From: an uncultured Pseudomonadales bacterium
GTDB taxonomy: Bacteria > Pseudomonadota > Gammaproteobacteria > Pseudomonadales > Porticoccaceae
Direction of reading: 5' to 3'
DNA: 64,000 nucleotides
Assembly (NCBI GenBank): GCA_943787675.1
Contig: CALSNK010000017.1
Span: 62,001 to 126,000, forward strand
Part shown: piece by piece, positions 26,265 to 33,258 of the stretch
How positions within the stretch are numbered: the stretch's first letter is position 1
Layout of the letters: each line of letters opens with the position of its first letter
Program-made: the position numbers and the translations under genes
The notes under the pieces: model-generated
What the model saw: the letters and a program-made list of their open reading frames with translations, nothing else
What the model was told of the DNA's origin: nothing
Database searches by the model: none

Positions 26265-27467
26265 ATGTCGATCCAACTTCTCAAGATGCTAGTCCCTAAG
26301 ATGTCTCTGCGTAGAACAGTGACTGTATGGGTATGGCTTCTGGTTTCTGTGTTCGCCATTGCACCGGCCTCTGCTCTCGACACCCACCTCAGTGCGTCCG
26401 ATAAGTTACAGGCCGTGAAGCAGGCGTTGGTTGATCTGGCACTTGAAACTGATGTGAAATTGGGTTCCACGGCCTACCTAGATGCGGCGGGGGTGCTCCA
26501 TGAGTCATCCATTCTGTCGAGTGATTCTTTAGTCCGTGGGGTAAGAGTTCTCTCCTATTTAGAAGAGGCAGGTATTGCTATCGCCAAGGTGGATGCTAGT
26601 ATTTTATCTGACCCAAGCTGCCCCGGATCCAGACCTGAAATTCGTCGCGAGGCGAGTGTTAGAGTTGTGAGTGGAATACCCAACAATCGAGTGGGTGATC
26701 ATTATATTTCTGAGCTTGCCAGTGCATCCGAGCAGACTCTATTAAAGGCCTTAGCTGGGTCTAATGACTGGTCCGTAAAAACCGAAACCAAGCACAGCAA
26801 TTCATATGAACGTTTTCTATCTGGCACTGCAGTCGATCAGGTTCCCTATCGTTTTGACATTGTGATGCGCGAACGCGACCCACTGCGCTCTGTTACCAAC
26901 TATGGTGAAAAAACCCTGCATCATGGCTTACGCGGTGGTTACGATGCCGCTGCCTGGGCTGTTGAAAAACTGCCCGAGTTGAATTATCACCAGCCATGGT
27001 CAGCTGTAGCCTTAGAGTATGAATTGACTCTGGTTGATCGCGCTCGGGGTATTCCCCTATGGAGCAAAACCTTACCGGTGAATTATCCCAGGGTTGACCG
27101 CGGCTATTCGAAAGATCCAGTACCTCTTGAATTTTACCAGCAAGTGGTGAAGGCAACCCAGCGTTTGATTGCGGATGTTAATGTCACCATGGATTGCCAA
27201 ACCGAATTTTATCAGATGGCAAAAATTCCCGGCGCCTCTAATGTTGCCAGTATCAATGCGGGCGAGGTTGCAGGTATTAAAGTGGGGGATCAGTTTTTAA
27301 TTAGTACCGATGAGAAAATTTTAAATCAGGTATTAAGTATGTCTGGGCTTGCTGGTTTAGCGCTTGCCGAGGTGCAGTCAGTTGCAAACCACTCTGCGAC
27401 CCTAAAGCATATTGCTGGGCCCCAGTGGGCCGGTAATATTAGCCGTAGTGTTGCACTGCATTTTTAA
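26265..27467 (+). CDS. flgT: Flagellar H-ring assembly protein FlgT
   Basis: FlgT builds the H ring around the LP ring in Vibrio-type polar motors. At 400 aa it has an N-terminal signal peptide (hydrophobic core about residues 19-35, cleavage after ASA), an N-terminal domain, a middle domain with a FlgT-like RFDIVMRERDPLRSVTNYG, and a C-terminal SH3-like domain (INAGEVAGIKVGDQFLI). Adjacency to flgP is as in Vibrio, although flgO is not seen. In Vibrio the H ring supports the MotX/MotY T ring; neither gene is in this window. Confidence 0.85.
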   Translation: MSIQLLKMLVPKMSLRRTVTVWVWLLVSVFAIAPASALDTHLSASDKLQAVKQALVDLALETDVKLGSTAYLDAAGVLHESSILSSDSLVRGVRVLSYLEEAGIAIAKVDASILSDPSCPGSRPEIRREASVRVVSGIPNNRVGDHYISELASASEQTLLKALAGSNDWSVKTETKHSNSYERFLSGTAVDQVPYRFDIVMRERDPLRSVTNYGEKTLHHGLRGGYDAAAWAVEKLPELNYHQPWSAVALEYELTLVDRARGIPLWSKTLPVNYPRVDRGYSKDPVPLEFYQQVVKATQRLIADVNVTMDCQTEFYQMAKIPGASNVASINAGEVAGIKVGDQFLISTDEKILNQVLSMSGLAGLALAEVQSVANHSATLKHIAGPQWAGNISRSVALHF

Positions 27468-27501
27468 ACAATGTGTCAAACGTAAAAATGGAAATTAAAA
27501 A

Positions 27502-28002
27502 ATGAACGGCATAAAAAAATTATTTAATAACATCATGATGTTTATACGTAAAGCATTTCTAATCGGTGTTATTTCTATTGTTGCATCAGGCTTAGCTGCC
27601 GCATTTTCTGCTGGCACGGTACAGGCGCAGACCGCCAGTACGGATAAAGCATTGGCCCAGCTATTTAAAGACATAAAGCGGCTTAAGCCCGCGCTGACCG
27701 AAAGTGCTGAGCTGACAGATGATGGCTACTATATAATCCGTCACGGCGAAACCTTAGATGGCATTATCGCCAAAGTATTACCCAAAATGCCGCTGCGCAA
27801 AAAGATTTTACGTGCTGCCATAGTGCAGGCTAATCCGCATGCCTTTAAACGTAAAAATCCAAATTGGATGTATGCCAATAAAAAAATAAAATTACCTGAC
27901 AGTACAGATATTCATAATGTTATTTTTACCAAGAGCAGTAATAAACTTAACGCTAAACAATTGGCGCGTGATGAGCGCAAGTCCTGGGTAAGTTTTCCCT
28001 AG
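27502..28002 (+). CDS. Secreted LysM-like protein, flagellar cluster
   Basis: This 166-aa protein has a signal peptide (hydrophobic about residues 18-37, cleavage near VQAQ). One LysM/FimV-N-like module follows (YYIIRHGETLDGIIAKVLPK, then KILRAAIVQANPHAFK and YANKKIKLP) and a polar tail. LysM modules bind peptidoglycan glycan; FimV/HubP proteins that carry a similar N-terminal module organise the cell pole. It lies 34 bp after flgT on the same strand. I infer a periplasmic peptidoglycan contact for the basal body or pole; no named family is certain. Confidence 0.65.
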   Translation: MNGIKKLFNNIMMFIRKAFLIGVISIVASGLAAAFSAGTVQAQTASTDKALAQLFKDIKRLKPALTESAELTDDGYYIIRHGETLDGIIAKVLPKMPLRKKILRAAIVQANPHAFKRKNPNWMYANKKIKLPDSTDIHNVIFTKSSNKLNAKQLARDERKSWVSFP

Positions 28003-28038
28003 GTTGAAAAAGTTTACTGCGGTAATGAAGTTGGCTAG

Positions 28039-29166
28039 GTGCTAGGTCCAGAGCAGCTAAATTTTGCCACCCGCCCAACGCCTATTTTTTTGGAGGGGGT
28101 TGTTGCGGTTCGTGTCTCTGAACAGATGGCACGAAATGTCGGTTTACGAGATAACCAAATTATTCGTGGCGTGATTGAAAATCGCAACGGCGTACTTAAA
28201 TTGATGTTTAACAATCAAGAGTTCGAGTGGTCTGCGAGCAAAAATTTTAAACCCGGTGACAAAATTGACTTTCGTTATGAGAGTTCTGTTTATGGCCGCT
28301 CTCTGCGTGCTATTAGTCAGGCACCGACGCCAGGCATCTCTTCTGCACCGCTTTCGTCTACCGTGCTCTCGTCTACCGCACTTTCGTCTACAGGCCTCGC
28401 ATCCACCGCGGCCTCCTCACTAACCGGCACCTCACCACGTCTGTTAAGTTTACTTTATCGCCCCGATCAGCCCTCTATGTTGAGCCAGCTTTTTAAGCCC
28501 GGCGGTCTTGAGCTTTTACTGAGTCAGGTGGCCCATTTACCCGGGCAATCTGGTCTGGGCCCGCTGCGTCAAAGTATGGGTGGGCTGTCCGGTGATGCGG
28601 TTAAAAATGCGCTGTTAAATTCAGGCTTATTTGGCGAGTTTCTACTGGGCTCTCAGTCACCACAGCGTACCGACCTAAAACAGCTACTGCGTAATTTATT
28701 GCGCAATATGCCCCTCCAGTCGGCCGTCGGAAATATTGAGATGGCTATTGATGAAATTGAAAGTCGTCAGATTGAAAGTTTACAGGCCCAACAAAATCGC
28801 GAAATCTCATATCATTTTGTATTGCCATTCGGGGATTCCAATCCGGTGGAGGTGCACCTTGAGCGAGGCGTATCTAGCCCAGAGCAGGAAGAGTCTGACT
28901 GGGTGATAAATCTGCACACAGACTCCGAGGTACTTGGGGAGCTATGGCTAAAAACAACCCTAAAGGACACCGCGAGCTTGGAGATGATCATGTGGGTGCA
29001 GCGTCCCCATGTGGCGGCTATGGCACGAACGGCTACCCTTGAACTTGAACAAGAGTTAAAGGCCTTTGGTCTGCAGCTGACTAAGCTGTCGGTGCTCAAT
29101 GCCACAAGACCTAGCCTGGATGCGCAACTGTCTGGCCCCGGACATGTTGTGGATGTGCGCACATGA
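28039..29166 (+). CDS. FliK-like protein (second hook-length-control-type C-terminal domain)
   Basis: This 375-aa protein has a start at GTG 28039 that is not strongly supported by a ribosome binding site. An N-terminal beta-rich part (about residues 1-90) leads to a Ser/Thr-rich repeat linker (LSSTVLSSTALSSTGLAST), then helices, and a FliK C-terminal-like domain (VIN...LGELWLKTTLKDTASLEM, then TLELEQELKAFGLQLTKLSV). It overlaps the next gene, which encodes only an FlhB tail domain. The pair parallels the YlqG/YlqH pair known in other bacteria. Its function is unclear; it may modulate export switching. Confidence 0.72.
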   Translation: MLGPEQLNFATRPTPIFLEGVVAVRVSEQMARNVGLRDNQIIRGVIENRNGVLKLMFNNQEFEWSASKNFKPGDKIDFRYESSVYGRSLRAISQAPTPGISSAPLSSTVLSSTALSSTGLASTAASSLTGTSPRLLSLLYRPDQPSMLSQLFKPGGLELLLSQVAHLPGQSGLGPLRQSMGGLSGDAVKNALLNSGLFGEFLLGSQSPQRTDLKQLLRNLLRNMPLQSAVGNIEMAIDEIESRQIESLQAQQNREISYHFVLPFGDSNPVEVHLERGVSSPEQEESDWVINLHTDSEVLGELWLKTTLKDTASLEMIMWVQRPHVAAMARTATLELEQELKAFGLQLTKLSVLNATRPSLDAQLSGPGHVVDVRT

Positions 29167-29432
29167 GCTATAAACCCACTAAAAGGGCAGTGGCGCTGGA
29201 GTACGGTAAAAATGCTGCGCCTATTCTTACGGCAAAAGGTGAGGGGCTGGTAGCTGAGGATATTATTGCCGAGGCCAAAAGGCAGGGTATTCATATTGCC
29301 GAGGATGCTCAGCTGGTTGCGTTGCTCAGTCAGCTGGAATTAAAGGATGAGATTCCTGAGAATCTGTATGTTGCTGTAGCAGTAATTTTGTCTTGGGTTT
29401 ACTGGCTTAAAGGCATGGAGCCAGAGCGCTAG
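29163..29432 (+). CDS. FlhB C-terminal-domain-like small protein (FlhX/YlqH type)
   Basis: At 89 aa it corresponds to only the part of FlhB after the cleavage site: AVALEYGKNAAPILTAKGEG, DIIAEAKRQGIHIAEDAQLV, and PENLYVAVAVILSWVYWL. These align by eye with the tail of the FlhB at 14791. It has no NPxH cleavage motif and no membrane domain. The start overlaps the stop of the FliK-like gene (ATGA), so the two are translationally coupled. In other bacteria such proteins can replace the cleaved FlhB tail. Confidence 0.82.
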   Translation: MSYKPTKRAVALEYGKNAAPILTAKGEGLVAEDIIAEAKRQGIHIAEDAQLVALLSQLELKDEIPENLYVAVAVILSWVYWLKGMEPER

Positions 29433-29458
29433 ATTAGAGCGGGCTGAGATTGTGCGCC

Positions 29459-29890
29459 CTAGGCATCACCCATACTTTGGCGGCTACGGCCCTGACGAAT
29501 CTTGCCCAGTCGATCATACACTTCGACGCTGCTTAGTGGGTCGTTGGACTGAATGGTTTGCAGTGCGCCACGAATGGATTCGAGCTTGCGGCTGATTAAA
29601 ACTTCATTGCGTCGGTGCAGGTCTCTGCATTCGGCAATTAGCTGCATTACCTCATCCCAGAGAGCCAGATTAGCGGCGGCGGTGTCGCTTTTTTCGGTAT
29701 AGGCTTTGACGCGCTCAAGCAAGTCGTCGCTGGAGAGAAAGGTAAGAATTTCAAGTTTTTGTGCTTGCAGGGTTTCAAAGGCGGTCATATCCTGCTCTTT
29801 AAGGGCACTGAACTCTTTGTCCAGTACCGCCTTCAGGGCATTCGCTTTGTGCAGGGTCTGAGCGAGGTACTCTGTATCCGTGGTCGTCAT
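29459..29890 (-). CDS. flgN: Flagellar export chaperone FlgN
   Basis: FlgN escorts FlgK and FlgL to the export gate. At 143 aa it is all helical, with the FlgN-type core (LKEQDMTAFETLQAQKLEIL, then LIAECRDLHRRNEVLISRKL). It lies directly after flgM on the minus strand with a 6-bp gap, the standard flgA-flgM-flgN order. The identification rests on position, length and helical pattern. Confidence 0.88.
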   Translation of the reverse strand: MTTTDTEYLAQTLHKANALKAVLDKEFSALKEQDMTAFETLQAQKLEILTFLSSDDLLERVKAYTEKSDTAAANLALWDEVMQLIAECRDLHRRNEVLISRKLESIRGALQTIQSNDPLSSVEVYDRLGKIRQGRSRQSMGDA

Positions 29891-29896
29891 GTGTAT

Positions 29897-30199
29897 CTAC
29901 TTGCCGCCAATCATGCGCTCAAGTGACATAAAGCTTTCAGCAATACGCTTGGCATCTAGTGGGTAGTTGCCCTCTTGGATGGCTTGCTTAATACGATCTA
30001 CCTTGGCGGAATCAAATGCAGCATCAGCCAGGGCGCTCTCGGCCGCTTCACTGAGAATAACTTCATCAGCCGTCGGTTGCACAGGGGCCTTCTCAACCGC
30101 CGCTTGGGCAGCATTATTGGCTTTATTGCTGTTTATCTTGTCGGCGCCGGGATTGACCTCAATGGCGGCTCTGCCAAGATTAGAAATTGGGTCTGTCAT
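29897..30199 (-). CDS. flgM: Anti-sigma28 factor FlgM
   Basis: FlgM holds FliA inactive until it is exported through the finished hook. At 100 aa it has a disordered N-terminal export region (MTDPISNLGRA), an Ala/Lys-rich middle, and the C-terminal FliA-binding helices (DSAKVDRIKQAIQEGNYPLD, then AKRIAESFMSLERMI). A sigma28 promoter lies about 55 bp upstream, giving negative feedback on the late regulon. Confidence 0.95.
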   Translation of the reverse strand: MTDPISNLGRAAIEVNPGADKINSNKANNAAQAAVEKAPVQPTADEVILSEAAESALADAAFDSAKVDRIKQAIQEGNYPLDAKRIAESFMSLERMIGGK

Positions 30200-30248
30200 G
30201 GTCTTACTCCTACTGGCATGTGGCCAGATATCAGTTTTCTCTCTTAGT

Positions 30249-30275
30249 AAGTCGACAGCACTTTAGAATTCTTTA
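30249..30275 (-). promoter_or_regulatory. Sigma28 promoter for flgMN
   Basis: On the minus strand TAAAGAAT, eleven bases, GTCGACTT. The -35 half and spacing are good, but the -10 half departs from GCCGATAA at several positions, so it may be a weak promoter. The position in front of flgM fits known autoregulation. Confidence 0.6.
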
Positions 30276-30341
30276 GGGAAAAAGTAAATTAATTTAAATT
30301 GACCCTTAATACTAGTATGTAAGCGTAACAGGCTTTCGGCT

Positions 30342-31415
30342 TTAAAGCCCGCTGGCCTGCCCCGGGCCGGTGACTATCCCGCGTACCTGCTCGTTAGACT
30401 CCGAGTTCAGCATAGTGATCTGCTCTCCCTGCTTGCCACTTTCGAGAGCGACCAGGGTAACGGTGATGTTAAGAAGCCCAGCGCCTACCGTCAGTTTGAC
30501 GCTATCGCCTTTTTTTACCAGGGCGGCGGCCCTCAGGTCTGAGGCGCGCAATAATTGCCCGGTTCTAATGGTGCGAATCGCCTCCATCTGCTTAATATCG
30601 GCCATCGATTGCAAGACGTCTCTGGGGAGTTTGCCGTAATAGTCCCGTATCTCTGTATTCTCTGGGCTTAGCTTTTGCCCATGGGTCAATGTCGCCGTAC
30701 TGGTAACCACGCGATGCTTTATGCGCAGATCCGAGCGCGAAAGCAGTTGCCCAGCCCGTAAGTCTCTCGCTGCAATGGCCTCATCTAAGAGCCTTGCGGG
30801 AAAACGCTGACTACTTGATGTCATGGGTAGGCCTCGAGTCACACGCCTAATATCGGTGGGCCCAATAATCTCCTCTGCCAGTATGTCTCGGCGCAGCTCA
30901 AATACAGTGGCGGTCTCCACTAGGTGGCGGCTGTTAAGTACCTCACCTGCGGTAACCGCTGTACGCAGGCTGTGTTTTTCCAGTGCCTGTAAATTATCGA
31001 CAAGGCCTTTGACTGGGCGCCCCACAACGGTAGGTCGCAGGTCATTTGCATTGGGGCTGTCTCCCGCATCCATATCTCGCACAAAGGCAAAGCCTTTTAC
31101 CTCCCGAAAAATGCTTACGCCAACAAATGCTTGCCAGCCGCTGGCCAAACATTGAGCGCGCAATGTCTGGGTGCTCGATGGATAGGGAAAGCTAAAGCTA
31201 AAAGACTCGACACAGCTAGGTACCTTTAACCGACGATCCATGGCGGCGATCGATACCTGGCTTGGGCTTACCTGTTCCTGCCCAGACACCCATGCCTGAG
31301 CCTGCTGAATAAACAGCTGTTTATTGGCGGGTACCATCGATTCTTGGGCGGCGATAAAGGGGCTTAAGGGCAGCGTAAGCAGTAGCGTGATAAGTAAAAA
31401 TATTGGTTTGAGCAT
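30342..31415 (-). CDS. flgA: Enlarged flagellar P-ring chaperone FlgA with triplicated SAF unit
   Basis: FlgA is the periplasmic chaperone for P-ring (FlgI) assembly. I start at 31415, where a signal peptide begins (MLKPIFLLITLLLTLPLS, cleavage near IAAQ); the open frame continues upstream without a signal. At 357 aa it is about 100 residues longer than usual. A unit of about 57 residues with two SAF-like AG-x-x-[IL]-x-x-x-DL motifs occurs three times (about 110-165, 175-231, 241-296), where a usual FlgA has one. The C-terminus ends in the normal VKKGDSVKLTV and LNITVTLVALESGKQGEQI. It is divergent from flgB. Confidence 0.88.
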   Translation of the reverse strand: MLKPIFLLITLLLTLPLSPFIAAQESMVPANKQLFIQQAQAWVSGQEQVSPSQVSIAAMDRRLKVPSCVESFSFSFPYPSSTQTLRAQCLASGWQAFVGVSIFREVKGFAFVRDMDAGDSPNANDLRPTVVGRPVKGLVDNLQALEKHSLRTAVTAGEVLNSRHLVETATVFELRRDILAEEIIGPTDIRRVTRGLPMTSSSQRFPARLLDEAIAARDLRAGQLLSRSDLRIKHRVVTSTATLTHGQKLSPENTEIRDYYGKLPRDVLQSMADIKQMEAIRTIRTGQLLRASDLRAAALVKKGDSVKLTVGAGLLNITVTLVALESGKQGEQITMLNSESNEQVRGIVTGPGQASGL

Positions 31416-31588
31416 AGGCCGAGTATGGCGCACAGGTCGTGGTGACGCAATACCGACAGAGCGGCAAGAAACAGCGGCAAGACCCTGCCACAAAAGTGGC
31501 AATTGATTAAGTTCTGAATCTTTTTTGATACTGTAACCCATTGATTTACAAGTCGTTAATTGTGGGAATGCGGCATTGCCAGCTAAGT

Positions 31589-31604
31589 TGGCATCTGTTT
31601 TGCA
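31589..31604 (+). promoter_or_regulatory. Sigma54 promoter for flgB operon
   Basis: TGGCAT, five bases, TTGCA: a consensus -24/-12 element about 90 bp before flgB. A TGCCA-N7-TGGCA inverted repeat (31578-31594) overlaps its -24 half and could be an activator or repressor site. Probably drives flgBCDEFGHIJ and onward. Confidence 0.87.
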
Positions 31605-31695
31605 TTACTTGAGTTAGTCAGTATTTTTTTCCGACACATCAGAACAGTGTCAGGTAATCAATCGACACAACATTTAAATACTTTACGAGGTTGAT

Positions 31696-32082
31696 ATGAA
31701 ATTGTTTGATTCGGCTTTTGGCATCCACGAACGCGCACTTGATATGCGTAGTCAGCGCATGGAAGTTATTTCCCGCAATATCGCCAATGTCGACACACCT
31801 CATTATAAAGCCCAAGACATCGACTTTAAGAAGGTGCTTGACGACACGCAGTCAGACCGCCGGTTAGCCGCCACTCATTCTGGACATATTGAATCTTCAG
31901 AGCCACTGAGTCAGGCCGAGCGAGTTTTCACCATACCGTTTAACACGGCGCTGGATGGCAATACGGTAGAGATGAGTGTTGAGCAGGCCAAGTACGGTAA
32001 AGCAGCAGCACAGTATCAGGCGACATTGCGCTTTTTAGAATCTGACATCAGCGGAATTCGCAAAGCCTTGCGAGGAGATTAA
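31696..32082 (+). CDS. flgB: Flagellar proximal rod protein FlgB
   Basis: This rod subunit is exported through the type III apparatus. At 128 aa it begins with MKLFDSAFGIHERALDMRSQ and the rod/hook N-terminal signature (VISRNIANVDTPHYKAQDID). The C-terminal helix AKYGKAAAQYQATLRFLESD is typical. GAGG lies before the ATG. First gene of the rod-hook operon, with flgC 5 bp downstream. Confidence 0.97.
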   Translation: MKLFDSAFGIHERALDMRSQRMEVISRNIANVDTPHYKAQDIDFKKVLDDTQSDRRLAATHSGHIESSEPLSQAERVFTIPFNTALDGNTVEMSVEQAKYGKAAAQYQATLRFLESDISGIRKALRGD

Positions 32083-32087
32083 TAAAC

Positions 32088-32513
32088 ATGTCATTAAATA
32101 ATATATTTGGAATCGCCGGAACGGCACTTAACGCTCAGATGGTACGCATGAATGCCACAGCGTCGAACATGGCCAATTCGGGAACTATCGCGTCTAGTGA
32201 GGCTGATGCCTTTAAAGCTAAACGCCCGGTTTTTGAAACATTGCTCAACCAGCAAATGACCACCCAGGGTGCTCAGTTTGTGGGTGGTGTGCGTGTTAGC
32301 GGCATGGTTGATGACAACACCCCGAATCAAAAACTCCATGATCCAGGCAATCCCAAAGCGGATAAAGACGGCTTTGTGTACGTTTCCAATGTTAATGAAG
32401 TCACTGAGATGGTTGACATGATGGGCGCTGCTCGCAGCTACCAAAACAACGTTGAAGTTGTTAATACGGCGCGCGAGCTAATGATGCGCACCCTCGACAT
32501 CACGAAAGCTTAA
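32088..32513 (+). CDS. flgC: Flagellar proximal rod protein FlgC
   Basis: At 141 aa, the N-terminal axial-protein signature is present (GIAGTALNAQMVRMNATASN, then MANSGTIASSEADAFKAK). The C-terminal helix is complete (TEMVDMMGAARSYQNNVEVV). FlgC joins FlgB in the rod. AGGAG lies before the ATG, and flgD follows after 11 bp. Confidence 0.97.
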   Translation: MSLNNIFGIAGTALNAQMVRMNATASNMANSGTIASSEADAFKAKRPVFETLLNQQMTTQGAQFVGGVRVSGMVDDNTPNQKLHDPGNPKADKDGFVYVSNVNEVTEMVDMMGAARSYQNNVEVVNTARELMMRTLDITKA

Positions 32514-32524
32514 GGAGTTTTAAA

Positions 32525-33211
32525 ATGGTAGCCAGTGTTACAGACACCTCATTTTTAACCACTGATCAATATGCAGATCAGCAACTTGCCGCTCTTTCGG
32601 GAGAGGACGAGCTGGGTCGCGATGCGTTTTTAACATTGCTCACGACACAGCTTACTAACCAGAACCCCCTCGACCCCATGGATAACGAAGCCTTTGTTGC
32701 ACAGCTGGCGCAGTTCTCGTCTGTTGAAGGTATTAAAGGTATGCAGGGATCTCTTGAAAGCATGGTGACTGGTATGCGCCAGGATCAAATGCTCACCGGT
32801 GCTAATTTGGTCGGCAAGAAAGTAGCGGTTGAAGGTGGTTTCTTCGAAGGTGGCAACGGTGCCCAATCCCAGGGCTCTATCGATCTGCCCAATGGTGCTG
32901 AGTCAGTGATCCTAAGTGTCTACGACCCATCTTCTGGTGAGTTAGTGTTCCGTGAAACCCAGGGTGCACAGTTACCTGGACGTTTGAATTTGAACTGGAA
33001 TGGTTATAACCGCGAAGGCGAATTGGCCGCCAATGGTAACTATGTGATGAGTGCCAGTGTTGTCCGTAACGGCAAGCTTGAGACGGCACCAGTAACCACC
33101 ATGGCCGAGGTGAAAAGCGTGAGCTGGGATCCCGAGTCACAAGAATTATCCCTTGAGGTTGGCGATGGCGATTTTGTCACTCTGGCTCAAGTCGAAAGAA
33201 TTGGAATTTAA
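32525..33211 (+). CDS. flgD: Flagellar hook cap protein FlgD
   Basis: FlgD caps the growing hook and is later replaced by FlgK. At 228 aa, the N-terminal FlgD signature is clear (LGRDAFLTLLTTQLTNQNPL, then DPMDNEAFVAQLAQFSSVEG). A Tudor/FnIII-like C-terminal part follows (LPGRLNLNWNGYNREGE, GNYVMSASVV). Normal length. It precedes the very large hook gene flgE, which will need this cap. Confidence 0.97.
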   Translation: MVASVTDTSFLTTDQYADQQLAALSGEDELGRDAFLTLLTTQLTNQNPLDPMDNEAFVAQLAQFSSVEGIKGMQGSLESMVTGMRQDQMLTGANLVGKKVAVEGGFFEGGNGAQSQGSIDLPNGAESVILSVYDPSSGELVFRETQGAQLPGRLNLNWNGYNREGELAANGNYVMSASVVRNGKLETAPVTTMAEVKSVSWDPESQELSLEVGDGDFVTLAQVERIGI

Positions 33212-33258
33212 AAAATAGAATTTAGCGCCGTCACCGACGGGCAAAAGGAGAAGAACGA

